Positions 9,498-18,568 of a stretch of 64,000 nucleotides of DNA are shown one piece after another (positions within the stretch are counted from its first letter, which is position 1; every line of letters begins with the position of its first letter). The position numbers and the translations under genes are program-made. The notes under the pieces were generated by a model, which had not been told where the DNA came from, did no database searches, and saw only the letters and a program-made list of their open reading frames with translations. Source of the stretch: RGIG3701 sp964438515 (GTDB taxonomy: Bacteria; Planctomycetota; Planctomycetia; Pirellulales; Thermoguttaceae); NCBI GenBank assembly GCA_964438515.1, contig CAYTLK010000012.1, forward strand, positions 1 to 64,000, given 5' to 3'.

Positions 9498-9740
9498 ATG
9501 AAAAAACTTGGATTTTTTGCTGTTATTCTGAGCTGCGCAATGTTCGTTGGCTGCAAACCTGCTGACAAACCCGCCGACACGACTGCACCGGCTGATGCTA
9601 CTGCAACCGAAGCTCCTGCTGCGACCGAAGAAGCCGCTCCTGCCGCAACCGAAGAAGCCGCTCCTGCCGCAACCGAAGAAGCTGCTCCGGCTGAAGCTCC
9701 TGCTGCAACCGAAGAAGCCGCTCCGGCTGTCGCTGAATGA
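9498..9740 (+). CDS. Small repetitive lipoprotein, 80 residues
   Basis: A signal peptide of 19 residues ends in the lipobox FVGC (Cys20). The mature part consists almost entirely of Ala, Glu, Pro and Thr, with the unit AATEEAAP repeated about four times, so the mature protein should be extended, acidic and disordered. An unusually good ribosome binding site (TTTGGAGGAAAG) fixes the start, and a strong hairpin terminator follows 28 nt after the stop, which suggests a monocistronic and possibly highly expressed gene. The likely site is the outer membrane or periplasm, perhaps as a spacer analogous to Lpp-like small lipoproteins. That comparison is by architecture only; no sequence family was recognised. 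Confidence 0.85.
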   Translation: MKKLGFFAVILSCAMFVGCKPADKPADTTAPADATATEAPAATEEAAPAATEEAAPAATEEAAPAEAPAATEEAAPAVAE

Positions 9741-9767
9741 TTTCATTCAACGAATCTGCTGATTTGT

Positions 9768-9804
9768 AATGTCGGACATTTATTTTGATGTCCGACATTT
9801 TCTC
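9768..9804 (+). terminator. Rho-independent-type terminator after small lipoprotein gene
   Basis: A perfect 12-bp inverted repeat (AATGTCGGACAT / ATGTCCGACATT) with an 8-nt AT-rich loop is followed by TTTCTCTATTT. The right arm ends at 9799. Confidence 0.85.
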
Positions 9805-9823
9805 TATTTCTTGCATACAACGA

Positions 9824-9928
9824 TGCTGGTTCTACAATGAAATTCCGTTTTCACAAAGACTGCTGGAGCCGTGGTGCGCAACTCCAACGGCGGACGAGAA
9901 AACTGAATTTCAAAATAGTGTTAGTATA
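9824..9928 (-). repeat. Dispersed structured repeat family A, copy 1
   Basis: Read on minus, this copy aligns without internal gaps through the core to copies at 18637-18743 and 39925-40029. Order: TATACT, an arm GAAATTCAGTTTTC, a 7-bp hairpin GGAGTTG / CGGCTCC with a CGCACCA loop, TCTTTGTG, the inverted arm GAAAACGGAATTTC, then ATTGTAGAACCAGCA. It lies between the lipoprotein terminator and the GH50-like gene, pointing away from that gene. Confidence 0.85.
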
Positions 9929-9959
9929 AAATCCCGTTTTCAGGCTCACAGGATTCTTC

Positions 9960-12245
9960 ATGAAAAATTTTCTTAACGTTTATTCTTGTTTCGGAATCGT
10001 ATTTTTAGTGTGTGTTTCTGTTTTCGCGCAGACCGCAACGTCCGACTCCGCAAACTCTAATTCCGTAACGCTTTTTGACGCCGAAACTCCAATTGATGCG
10101 ATTCAAGCGCTTGATGGCGCCGTTTTTCACCAAACTCAGAAGGGGTGTTTGATCGAAACTCGCGGGGCGCAGGAACAAAAACGGACAGTTTTTCCCGGAA
10201 TTGCGATCGCTGGGGAATGGGATTTGGAAGGTTTGAACGCGATTGAAATCGTGGTGGAACATCGCGACACAAAAGGGCGCCTCCCGCTGCGAATTCGACT
10301 GGCCGGCGGAACGAAAGAAAATAGTACGGGAACCGAAAACGCGTATATTGCAGTTGCAAACGTAGAAAAAAACGGAACGCACACACTTCTTATTCCGATT
10401 TCGCGCAAAATTTTCAATACTACGGGGATGCGCCGCACGCCGTGGAACGGAGACGCAATTTCAGACACACTTTCAGGTACAAAAATCTATTCTGTCGGAA
10501 TTTATATTGAAAAACCTTTGCTGAATTGGAAGTGGAGCGTGCGTCGAATCGCGCTTCGTAAGGTCGATTGGAAGACGTTCGGCCAGGAAGATAAAAAGGG
10601 TGCGAAAAGTACGGGAGACGGTGGAAATACAGGAAATAGTGTAGATGTAGGAACTAATGAAAATACAAAGCCTAAACCGTTTACGCAGCCCACGCGGGCG
10701 GATTACTATCGTTATTTCGACCCAAACCCCGTCTGGGAAAAGATGACGCCGGAAGAGTTTTTCCCGTTCATCGACAAATACGGACAGTTCAAATACAAAG
10801 AATGGCCGGGGAAAATTCATTCCGATGCGGAACTTGCAGTGGCGCGTCAAGCGGAAGCGGAAGACCTTGCGGAACATCCGGGACCGGAAGGATGGGATAT
10901 TTACGGAGGATGGGCAAACGGACCCCAACGAGAAGCAACGGGACGGTTTCGTGTCGAGAAAATCGAGGGAAAATGGTGGATGGTGGATCCGCTCGGTCAT
11001 TTGTACTGGTCGCATGGGCCGGTACGAGTCAACGCATCCAGTGCTGTGACGCCGCTCGACGGACGCCGTGAATATTTTGAGGAACTTCCTCCAGAAAATT
11101 CGCCGCTTGCGGAATTTTATCATACGAACGATGCGGTTCTGAAAGATTTTTACACGGTGCGCGGAATTCAGGAAACCTTTGATTTTTCGAGCGCAAATGC
11201 GCGGCGGAAGTATGGCGGGGCGAATTGGCGGGAAAAATATGCGGATTTGGCGCATCGTCGGCTGCGCAGCTGGGGGATGAATACGATTGCAAACAGTTCC
11301 GACGTTCGAATTGCGCTCCAAAATCGGACGCCTTATTGTGATCGGCTGACGATGCGTTCGCCCTTTCTGGAAGGGGCCGACGAAGGTTTTTGGTGGTCGT
11401 TTCGCGATCCGTTCCATCCGGAATTTCGGAAAGACATTCACGATCAACTCGTGGAACATCGAGCGGAAATGATGAGTCCTTGGTGTATCGGAATGTTCGT
11501 CGATAATGAGTTGAACTGGGGGCAAAATACTTCGCTGGCGGAATGGGCGCTAAAATCGCCGAATACGCAGCCGGCAAAATTGGTTTTTGTTCGAAAATTG
11601 AAGGAAAAATACAGTTCGATCGAAAATCTGAATGCCGCCTGGGGGGGAAATTACGCTTCGTGGGAGAGTCTGCTGGAGCTGAAACAGGCGCCGCCAGCAG
11701 GTTCCGCAGCAGATTGTGAGGAATTTTCGGCAGATACCGTTCGGGAATATTTTTCCGTCATTCATGAAGAGTTTCAAACGGTCACGCCTGGTACAATGTA
11801 CCTTGGATGTCGCTACAGCGGCGTCCCCAATCCGAAATTTTTGAAAATTGCAGCCGAATATTGTGACATTTTGAGCTTCAACATCTATCGGTTCACGCTC
11901 GATGATTTCAAGTTGCCGGAAGGCGTGGATAAACCAGCGCTCATCAGTGAGTTTCATTTTGGCGCACTGGATCGCGGAATGCTGCACTGGACGCTTATTG
12001 GGGTCGAAAATCAGGACGCACGAGCGCAGGCGTATTACAATTACGTCGAATCGGCGCTCAAACATCCGAATTTTGTCGGGGTCCACTGGCACCAATATGC
12101 GGAACAGGCGACGACGGGGCGTTTTGACGGCGAGAACTATCAGAATGGTTTGGTGGACGTTTGCGACACGCCGTACGTCGAAACCATTGCAAAAATTCGA
12201 GAAATCGGGTATCAAATGTATAGTGTGCGATTTTCGAAACAGTAA
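9960..12245 (+). CDS. Secreted GH50-like glycoside hydrolase (beta-agarase family type)
   Basis: The protein has 761 residues with a signal peptide (to about residue 24, VFAQTA). An N-terminal beta-sandwich, CBM-like region covers about 30-220. The next block (DKYGQFKYKEWPGKIHS, then GWDIYGGWANGP and VDPLGHLYWSHG) resembles GH50 exo-beta-agarases. The clan GH-A barrel shows a likely acid/base Glu517 in FVDNELNWG and a likely nucleophile Glu664 in LISEFHFG. The substrate should be a galactan such as agarose or a related galactoside; related GH42 or GH-A enzymes are the alternative. A Gly/Asn/Thr-rich linker near 215-240 separates the two parts. It stands alone, with repeat A copy 1 just upstream. 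Confidence 0.8.
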   Translation: MKNFLNVYSCFGIVFLVCVSVFAQTATSDSANSNSVTLFDAETPIDAIQALDGAVFHQTQKGCLIETRGAQEQKRTVFPGIAIAGEWDLEGLNAIEIVVEHRDTKGRLPLRIRLAGGTKENSTGTENAYIAVANVEKNGTHTLLIPISRKIFNTTGMRRTPWNGDAISDTLSGTKIYSVGIYIEKPLLNWKWSVRRIALRKVDWKTFGQEDKKGAKSTGDGGNTGNSVDVGTNENTKPKPFTQPTRADYYRYFDPNPVWEKMTPEEFFPFIDKYGQFKYKEWPGKIHSDAELAVARQAEAEDLAEHPGPEGWDIYGGWANGPQREATGRFRVEKIEGKWWMVDPLGHLYWSHGPVRVNASSAVTPLDGRREYFEELPPENSPLAEFYHTNDAVLKDFYTVRGIQETFDFSSANARRKYGGANWREKYADLAHRRLRSWGMNTIANSSDVRIALQNRTPYCDRLTMRSPFLEGADEGFWWSFRDPFHPEFRKDIHDQLVEHRAEMMSPWCIGMFVDNELNWGQNTSLAEWALKSPNTQPAKLVFVRKLKEKYSSIENLNAAWGGNYASWESLLELKQAPPAGSAADCEEFSADTVREYFSVIHEEFQTVTPGTMYLGCRYSGVPNPKFLKIAAEYCDILSFNIYRFTLDDFKLPEGVDKPALISEFHFGALDRGMLHWTLIGVENQDARAQAYYNYVESALKHPNFVGVHWHQYAEQATTGRFDGENYQNGLVDVCDTPYVETIAKIREIGYQMYSVRFSKQ

Positions 12246-12555
12246 TTTATACATTGGGCGGTTGGATGTTTGATTCTGCGTGTGATAAAAATCCCGCAGA
12301 TTAAACAAGTAAAACGAACCATGAAGCATTTATATTACATGAAAAATAATTAAAAACAGTTGAAACCTAATTTCGTGTGTTTCATGGTTCGATTCTGAAA
12401 AACAATAAATCTGTACAATCTTTTAAAAATTTCTAAAAAAAGTTTCCCATTTTGAAAGTCGCGGCTCTTACTTTATTGTGGGGTGAATGACCCAAACAAA
12501 AACGAGAAATAAAACGAAAAATGTAAAAATTCTTTCACGAAAAAGGAACACGAAA
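12246..12555. other. 310-nt intergenic region with a long-range inverted repeat
   Basis: A perfect 11-bp inverted repeat (CGAACCATGAA at 12315-12325 and TTCATGGTTCG at 12381-12391) is separated by 55 nt of AT-rich DNA. It could end the GH50-like transcript or bind a regulator. No ORF was seen. The promoter of the next gene should lie at 12400-12530. Confidence 0.5.
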
Positions 12556-12972
12556 ATGAAAAAACACACAATTTTGAGCTTGGTTTTAGCAATAGTTTTC
12601 AGCATCGGAATGGTCGGCGCAGTGAATGCGGCTTCCTGCTGGGAATTGCACTGGTCGCTCGGGTCGGTCAACTATCAAGGGCTGCTTTTAATTGCGGATG
12701 ACGGTACCGCTATGCGTACCATTTACACGAATGGTTCCGACCAAGACGTCGTGGATCAAGAACTTCGCGTCCGATATGTAAATGGACGTACGGTCCTGCT
12801 GGGTTACAATCCCCGCACCGCAAGCGGTCGAACATATGCGGCCGACAATTTTATCCTGTTTGAAGATGATTCCATTGGACTTTTGGACGATGCAGGAAAC
12901 TACTCCGTTGTGAACGCATGGCAAATTAACGACAATGAATTAGGTTACTACCTTCGAAAATACGGCTTTTAG
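12556..12972 (+). CDS. Small secreted protein, unknown
   Basis: The 138-residue protein starts at the ATG preceded by AAAAAGGAACACGAA (AGGA, 7 nt spacing), which is better than an in-frame upstream ATG at 12487. A signal peptide of 24 residues ends VNAAS. The mature 114 residues contain a single cysteine (Cys27) and look like a small beta-barrel: alternating strands such as GLLLIADDGTAMRTIY and DNFILFEDDSIGLLDD. I do not recognise the family. The gene is followed at once by a long RNA-type stem-loop (13006-13128). Confidence 0.75.
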   Translation: MKKHTILSLVLAIVFSIGMVGAVNAASCWELHWSLGSVNYQGLLLIADDGTAMRTIYTNGSDQDVVDQELRVRYVNGRTVLLGYNPRTASGRTYAADNFILFEDDSIGLLDDAGNYSVVNAWQINDNELGYYLRKYGF

Positions 12973-13005
12973 ATTTTCACCTTGAAGCATGCGTTCATTT
13001 TCGTG

Positions 13006-13128
13006 AAGACCCCTATTTTGGACCGAAAACCGCAAGGTTTGACACACAATCTCCCTCGTATTGAAAACACCTTTGAATTTTGCACAAGATGGAGTGCGTG
13101 TCGGTCTGAAATGGGGGTCTTTTTTCTT
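13006..13128 (+). promoter_or_regulatory. Long 3' UTR stem-loop with U-tract
   Basis: Positions 13006-13026 and 13101-13121 form 21 consecutive base pairs as plus-strand RNA, of which three are G-U (14/113, 19/108 and 20/107 of the 13000 block). The loop is 74 nt. The right arm runs straight into TTTTTTCTTT, so it could act as a large terminator for the gene ending at 12972. The arms have partial outer similarity too (GCGTTC at 12991 and its complement GAACGC at 13140). Confidence 0.6.
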
Positions 13129-13225
13129 TATGAAAACCAGAACGCAGAAATTTTTGACAGAAAAAATCGGATGCAAAAATCGGATGCAAAAAAGAGTTTG
13201 GAACACGAAAAATAAATCTGTGCAT

Positions 13226-13248
13226 AAAAAAACCCGCGTTGAAGCGGG
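13226..13248 (-). terminator. Terminator of tRNA-Ser
   Basis: On minus the stem CCCGC / GCGGG with a 6-nt loop is followed by seven T. It begins 7 nt after the tRNA 3' end. Confidence 0.85.
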
Positions 13249-13254
13249 AAAAAA

Positions 13255-13339
13255 CGGATGAAGAGGGACTCGAACCCCCGGACGCTTGCACGTCAACGGT
13301 TTTCAAGACCGCCGCAATCGACCACTCTGCCATTCATCC
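13255..13339 (-). tRNA. tRNA-Ser(TGA)
   Basis: On minus: acceptor GGATGAA / TTCATCC with discriminator G, anticodon stem GCGGT/ACCGT with loop CTTGAAA (anticodon TGA), a long type-II variable arm typical of serine tRNAs and T-loop GTTCGAGTC. The CCA end is not encoded. Confidence 0.95.
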
Positions 13340-13379
13340 TGATTTGTATTCTTGTATTTTAGCCGATTTTAGGTTTTTG

Positions 13380-14825
13380 TCAAGATGGAGCTGAGGGCGT
13401 TTCTCGTAAATTTTGAAGAAAATAATTCGTTTCGGTCGCCGCCGTCCATCCACTTTTCACCGCACCCTCCATCGTCGCCGGTAAATCGGTGGCCGTCCAG
13501 TCGCCCGCAAGAAAAACAGAACGAAAGGGCGTGAGGAACGTCGGCCGCGAATGATCCATCCACGTATCGCAGGAAAAAACGGCTGAGGGCGTTCGTGTAA
13601 CACGCAAATGAGAAATTTTTGCCTCCGGAAAAAGCATGGTGAGTTCCGCGCGCGTCACACGTTCGAGCGACGCTAAATCCTCCGAACAGCAACGGTCCGA
13701 GTCGCTTATGAGCGCCTGATGATAACTCCCCAGCTCCCCAGACCCGTAGGGCGGACGAAAAATCCATTGGATGGTTTCTTTCGGAAAAACAAGATTGTTC
13801 TGCGAAAACAACTTCTTATCCGTCCAAAAATGCACGGCAGTTATTGTGCGAGAATTAAAAAGATTCGGATTGAACGTCTTTCGTTCCGCCAATTCCGGCA
13901 TCAATTTTGCGGCAGACCACCACGGAACCGCCAAAATCGTCGCATCGGTCGGAAAATCGGATTCTTTTGCCGCCGATGAGGAAGAAGAGCGAGAAGAAAG
14001 TGAAGAAAAAGAAGAAAAAGAAGAAAAATTTTCCTGAATTCTTAAATGAGATCGAAAAACCCGTTGTACAGGGGTGTTTCGATGCAGATGAATTCCCGCT
14101 TTTTCCAAAAAAGGCGTCAGTTCCGCATCGAAAATGTCGCGCAAAGGACGCTGCGGAATCCACATGTGCCACGCATCGTGCGACTCGAACAACATTTGCG
14201 AAAAAAGCACCTGCGCCATGTGCGCCGACACACTTTCGAGCGTGTCGCTGAACGCCGAAAGCGTAATGGGTTCAAAAAATAAATCCATAATTCGACCGGG
14301 ACACGCGAGATCCTCCAGCCACTCCCGAAACGGAAGCCCCGGCGCCGGCGTCGAACGCTGCATTTGCCGCAAAACTCCAAGCAGTTCGATGCGTTCCAGA
14401 AACGTGAGGTACTTCAGCCTCAAAAGCGAGGGTAAAAGATTCAGAGGATGCGGGAAAATGCGGGAATTCCGAAAAGAATAAAATCCGAGACGACTGCACG
14501 GCGCGTACCCTGAATACGAATGGTTTGGAATACGTACGCAAAACGTCATTTCTCGCTGCGGCTCCCAAAACCGAAAAAGATCCGTCCGGCGCAAAAATTC
14601 AAGCAGCATCGTGCAGCAATTCATGGTGAGGTGCTGCGCGTTGTCGAGAAGTCCTTCCTCCTGCGAAAAAATATAAGAAGACGCACGCCCTCCGAGATGT
14701 TTTGAAGCGTCAAACAGGTGTATTTCCAGTTCTTTTTGTGAATGTTCCATCCACAAATCCCGCAATCGTACCGCAGCGGCCAATCCCGCCAGTCCGGCAC
14801 CTACTATGGAAACTGTTTGCTTCAC
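13380..14825 (-). CDS. hpnE: Hydroxysqualene dehydroxylase-like FAD oxidoreductase HpnE
   Basis: The 481-residue flavoprotein belongs to the amine-oxidase/phytoene-desaturase fold. The FAD-binding motif GAGLAGLAAA is at 9-18 and GGRASSY follows near 44. The active-site region DNAQHLTMNCCTMLL corresponds to the D-N-x-Q-H signature of HpnE. HpnE reduces hydroxysqualene to squalene, the step after HpnC and HpnD in hopanoid precursor synthesis. hpnC and hpnD are not in the window. A Ser/Phe low-complexity insert (FSSFSSFSSLSS and a poly-Ser run) occupies about residues 263-283, between strands, and is not typical of the family. A carotenoid or phytoene desaturase role is the alternative. Confidence 0.85.
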   Translation of the reverse strand: MKQTVSIVGAGLAGLAAAVRLRDLWMEHSQKELEIHLFDASKHLGGRASSYIFSQEEGLLDNAQHLTMNCCTMLLEFLRRTDLFRFWEPQREMTFCVRIPNHSYSGYAPCSRLGFYSFRNSRIFPHPLNLLPSLLRLKYLTFLERIELLGVLRQMQRSTPAPGLPFREWLEDLACPGRIMDLFFEPITLSAFSDTLESVSAHMAQVLFSQMLFESHDAWHMWIPQRPLRDIFDAELTPFLEKAGIHLHRNTPVQRVFRSHLRIQENFSSFSSFSSLSSRSSSSSAAKESDFPTDATILAVPWWSAAKLMPELAERKTFNPNLFNSRTITAVHFWTDKKLFSQNNLVFPKETIQWIFRPPYGSGELGSYHQALISDSDRCCSEDLASLERVTRAELTMLFPEAKISHLRVTRTPSAVFSCDTWMDHSRPTFLTPFRSVFLAGDWTATDLPATMEGAVKSGWTAATETNYFLQNLRETPSAPS

Positions 14826-15047
14826 ACTTTTCCTCGATCTTGAACGTTCCTTTGAAAGTTTACGAATTCTACGATTTATGAACTCTATTTCTGACAGTTT
14901 AGCGGCTCTTTTTTCGGGAAGAACCGTTAAACGTCATTATACCACAAAACGTATTTTTGGTAAATACATAATTTGAGGACTTTTTACTTGTAAAAGTGAA
15001 TATTGTTTTAGTAATCGAAATTTATTCAAAACCAGCATGTACTAAAA

Positions 15048-15977
15048 TCATATAACCGTCTCTCCGACTTCCGCAATCCAGTCTTTCGACCACTGAACCG
15101 CCTCAATATTCATATCGACGAGCGGCGTGCAATGAAAAATCATTCCTTCGATTTCTCCTTTTTTCAGCAGCTGAAGCGCGTATTCGCACTGGTGTTTCAT
15201 GAGTTCGGACGGCACAGGACGCGCGTCCCCAAAATCCCACATGTAAATTCCAAGCATGGTTCTTTTTTCAGGAACCAGTTCACGAAAACGCGCAAAATTC
15301 TGTTCGAGATTTGCAAGATCTTTCGCGTTCCACGTCCAGAGCGAAACCACATCACAGTGCGCGATGTGTCGGGAAATTGCGGGGGAAGTCAGCTGATTCG
15401 AGTACAAAACCATCGCAAGATCCAAAGGCCGTTCGAAATTTTGCGTTTCTTCATGCAGCTGCTGAATTTGAGCAAGCGATAAATGGGCGGGCGACTCCTC
15501 GGAACCGGGACGCGGAGCTGGGTTTCCGATGAAAAAATCGTCGAGAAAAAGGGTCGTGAGATTCGGAAATTTCTTTGCGATTTCGAACGCGTCCCGTTTT
15601 TTTACGTCATACGGTTGAGGCGCACCGTCGATGATGCTCCACGCAAAGCGTTTGACGCCGGCAAATTTTTGATTGTACGTCTCGTAAATTTCAGGTTCCG
15701 GCCGACCGCGCCATCGAATCATACAGACGTTGGGAATTCCCATTTCACGAACAGCATCTGCGGGGTGCAGCTTTCCGCCTTCGGGAATATTGTAGAGGCC
15801 GTTTGTTGTTCCTTCGCCGTGACCCCACATCCAAAGATGGTCACGCACCGTTTTTTCATATGGAATCGCCAGTTCCGCTTTCGTTGGAGTCGGCAAAATC
15901 ATTCCGCCGCCTGCGGCAAACGCGAGAGTTGAGGCGGAGAGAGAAACTTTTTTTAGGAAATTTCGTCGATGAAGCAT
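15048..15977 (-). CDS. Tat-exported protein of unknown function, probably barrel-fold carbohydrate enzyme
   Basis: The 309-residue protein has a twin-arginine signal (HRRNFLKK at residues 3-10, then ALAFAAGGG-type hydrophobic core). The mature part shows alternating strands and helices ending in acidic residues (TLFLDDFFIG, VVSLWTWN, MLGIYMWDFG), compatible with a TIM-barrel glycosidase-like fold, and an N-terminal HLWMWGHGEG motif. Comparable proteins occur in planctomycetes and lentisphaeras without assigned activity. It follows the isomerase-fold and GH99-like genes on minus with gaps of 55 and 91 nt. The three could form one carbohydrate-related transcript. Confidence 0.72.
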   Translation of the reverse strand: MLHRRNFLKKVSLSASTLAFAAGGGMILPTPTKAELAIPYEKTVRDHLWMWGHGEGTTNGLYNIPEGGKLHPADAVREMGIPNVCMIRWRGRPEPEIYETYNQKFAGVKRFAWSIIDGAPQPYDVKKRDAFEIAKKFPNLTTLFLDDFFIGNPAPRPGSEESPAHLSLAQIQQLHEETQNFERPLDLAMVLYSNQLTSPAISRHIAHCDVVSLWTWNAKDLANLEQNFARFRELVPEKRTMLGIYMWDFGDARPVPSELMKHQCEYALQLLKKGEIEGMIFHCTPLVDMNIEAVQWSKDWIAEVGETVI

Positions 15978-16032
15978 GGTTTTACCTTTCTGCAGGAGTT
16001 TTCTGCAAAAAAATGATATAAAGTACTAAATA

Positions 16033-16929
16033 TCACTCGTTCCAATGAACGGTTTCCAGATATTTTAGGCTTTCGAGGATTTGTGTGCGGAAAATCGGCG
16101 ATTCATCTTCTATGAAGTAGAATTTCACACCAGCATCCTGAGCCGCTTTGAGGATTTCGGGATAGTTTGCCTGTCCGGAACCAATAGCGACGTCATTTTG
16201 CACAGGCGTTCCGCCGCTGAGATTCCCTTCGACCCCTTTTTTCAGGTCTTTCAGATGCATGAGCTGGAAGCGGTCCGGATATTTTTTCAGAAGTGAGGCC
16301 GGGTCGGCACCGGGGAAAATCGTCCATAAAACATCCATCTCGAATGCGACCGTTTCGGGGTTCGTGTGCTGAATGACGTAATCAAACAGGGTTTCTCCAT
16401 CTTTCCCATCATTCCATGATTGAAATTCGTAACCGTGATTATGATAAAAAAACAGCAATCCGTCTTTTTTCAGTCGTTCCCCGATCTGATTGAATGTTTC
16501 CGCTGCGGTTTTTGCGTCTTCTTCGTCGAATTCACCCTGATGGGGGTACCAGGCGATTCCGACGTACTGAATTCCAAGGATTTTTGCTTCACGCACGACC
16601 TCCTGGATTTTTTCTTCTGTCTGAAATTCCGAAAGTCCCCAGTTTTTCGCGCCCGCCTTGAGTCCGTACCGATCGAGAAGCGCTTTGTATTCTTCGATCG
16701 TGAGGTTGAAAGAACGGGATGCTTCGACGTATTGGAACCCCATTTCGGACGCGAGTTTCATTGCGTCTTCGACGTTCGTTTCGCAGACGCTGCGGAGGCT
16801 GTACATTTGCAGACCAACGGGTCCTCGGAATTGTTCATTCGTTCCCACTCCGGCAGACTGCGCGAAAATCGCGGTCGTCAGAAGCAGCAGGGTGCAAAAG
16901 GACGTAAGAAGGATGGGGCGTTTTTTCAT
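16033..16929 (-). CDS. Exported sugar phosphate isomerase/epimerase-fold protein
   Basis: The protein has 298 residues. A signal peptide (about 1-24, ending IFAQSA) precedes an AP-endonuclease-2/xylose-isomerase-type TIM barrel. Typical elements are GLQMYSLRSV near the start, FFYHNHGYEFQ in the middle, AFEMDVLWTIFPG and the C-terminal YFIEDESP. The His, Glu and Asp residues in these motifs are the usual metal ligands of the fold. In planctomycetes these exported proteins accompany DUF1080 and glycosidase genes and are thought to act on sugar derivatives such as 3-keto-glycosides. Here the neighbours are a Tat protein and a GH99-like protein, with DUF1080 2.5 kb away. The exact substrate is unknown. 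Confidence 0.85.
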   Translation of the reverse strand: MKKRPILLTSFCTLLLLTTAIFAQSAGVGTNEQFRGPVGLQMYSLRSVCETNVEDAMKLASEMGFQYVEASRSFNLTIEEYKALLDRYGLKAGAKNWGLSEFQTEEKIQEVVREAKILGIQYVGIAWYPHQGEFDEEDAKTAAETFNQIGERLKKDGLLFFYHNHGYEFQSWNDGKDGETLFDYVIQHTNPETVAFEMDVLWTIFPGADPASLLKKYPDRFQLMHLKDLKKGVEGNLSGGTPVQNDVAIGSGQANYPEILKAAQDAGVKFYFIEDESPIFRTQILESLKYLETVHWNE

Positions 16930-17020
16930 TTTTTCTCCTTAAAATGACGTGGAAATGGTTTGTATAAAATCGTATGAAAAATACTGTACGATAAATATCA
17001 CACATTGAGATTCTTTTTTT

Positions 17021-18280
17021 TCAGTTCTTTTGGGTTCCGAAAACCTCGCGAATCGCTTCGAGATACTTAAAACCATGTGTCGCGTCCGGTTCAATGTAGC
17101 TTCCTTCCGTCCACTCGTTCCAGCTGTTGATATTCATAATTCGCAGGGAGTGCGGGTTGGAAAGAAGACGGTCGCGCGTCATTTCCAGGGCTTTTTTGAA
17201 GTTTTCAGGGGTGTTGTTTCCAATAATGTTCGTAAACGGATAGCCGAACGGACCGAACGAATCGCTCTGACACGTACGCGGCGAGGAGTCCCAACCCATC
17301 GAAACGTTCGGAATATAGGGGATTTTGAACTCCGAATCCGCTTGTTCCCAGTGTTTGAGATACGCATCGCGCACCCAATTGTAATCCGTCACCTGTTCCG
17401 GCAGTCCGACGTGATGAATCCAAACGTAAGACGTCACGGAATCGAATCCGAGATCTTCAATCATTCGAACGGGATCCTCGACCGTTCCTTCTCCGGGAAT
17501 ATTCGGACGTCCCCAGTAGACCGCATTCAGATGAATGTCCGGAAAACCTGCCGCTTTCGCTTTTTCGCGGAACCGTTTCAGCGCCGCCTTTGTTGCTTCG
17601 TAAGAGCCGAAATTTTGCCCAAGTTTTGTGAGTTCGTAAAATGAAAAGTACGGTTTCCCGTCGATTTTCCAGTAATTCGGCTGCGAAAAGTAGTCGCGGA
17701 TGATGATGTCGCAAATTTCATCAAACTTTTCCGGCGTAACGGTTCCCGGATAGACGAGGGCGCTGGGAACGTCTTTGTGTTTGGGAAAAATATCGACCCA
17801 GTCGTGATTCGCCCACATGAGTGCAAACTGAATTCGGTCTCGATTTTTAGCGTGCAGAAAACCTTCATCAATCGTACGATTTAAAAAGGGACCATCATTA
17901 TAATAGTACCAGTCGAACAAAAACACATCGACGCCGTAATCTGCCGCCGCATCAATTTTTTGTTCCATATCGCGCGGATTTGCTTCGTCGGTGTACCCCC
18001 AAAGCGGTACTTTCGGCTGTGTGTGTCCTGGAAAGCGCGGCGTTGCGTTTTTCACCAGCTCCCATTCGGTCCAGCCGACACCAAGACGTTTTTCGTTACG
18101 GGGATCAGCGTGGTAATTTCCGAAATAATAGACTGCAACCGTGATTTCATCGGTGTTTTCCGTCGGTTCCGCCTGAGCGGAGCAGGGGACCGCGAAGAAG
18201 AACGAATAAAATACAATAATGAAAGAGTTCAAAAGCAGGAATTTCCTGAAATGGGCAAAATAGGTGGAATGAATTTGCAT
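17021..18280 (-). CDS. Secreted GH99-like / WbsX-family protein
   Basis: The 419-residue protein carries a signal peptide (about 1-37, ending PCSAQAE). The mature sequence begins VAVYYFGNYHADP and contains GWTEWELVKNA, VFLFDWYYYNDGP and the C-terminal INSWNEWTEGSYIEPD block. These are hallmarks of the glycosyltransferase-WbsX/GH99-like domain found in polysaccharide gene clusters and in secreted proteins of planctomycetes and Bacteroidota. It could be an endo-acting glycosidase on alpha-mannan-like or other glycans, but activity has rarely been shown for this subgroup. It is the first gene of a minus run with the isomerase-fold and Tat genes. Confidence 0.82.
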   Translation of the reverse strand: MQIHSTYFAHFRKFLLLNSFIIVFYSFFFAVPCSAQAEPTENTDEITVAVYYFGNYHADPRNEKRLGVGWTEWELVKNATPRFPGHTQPKVPLWGYTDEANPRDMEQKIDAAADYGVDVFLFDWYYYNDGPFLNRTIDEGFLHAKNRDRIQFALMWANHDWVDIFPKHKDVPSALVYPGTVTPEKFDEICDIIIRDYFSQPNYWKIDGKPYFSFYELTKLGQNFGSYEATKAALKRFREKAKAAGFPDIHLNAVYWGRPNIPGEGTVEDPVRMIEDLGFDSVTSYVWIHHVGLPEQVTDYNWVRDAYLKHWEQADSEFKIPYIPNVSMGWDSSPRTCQSDSFGPFGYPFTNIIGNNTPENFKKALEMTRDRLLSNPHSLRIMNINSWNEWTEGSYIEPDATHGFKYLEAIREVFGTQKN

Positions 18281-18568
18281 GGGGACATTTTCCTTTGGCA
18301 GAAATTGAATATTCGTAATCTATTTCTTTAATTATGCACATTTGTCCCCGATTGTCAAGCCCCATCCTGCAAGTTCCCGCCCTTCTGAACGGTGAGCGTG
18401 CGGAACTGCGCCTTATTTTCACAGACTTGAAGCCTTTTGAAGCCTTTTGACGCCCTCTTTAAGCTCTTGAAGCCTCCGACCCGATTCCGAATTTGAATCT
18501 GAATTCGAATTTTATTCCTGGATTTTGGGAAGTTTTGGAAAGTTTTTTCCCAAAAAGATGTGAAACTA

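Noticed and set aside
9465..9746. Minus-strand ORF rich in Gly, Phe, Ser and Arg opposite the small lipoprotein
   Set aside because: It is the antisense of the AATEEAAP repeats and lacks any start signal.
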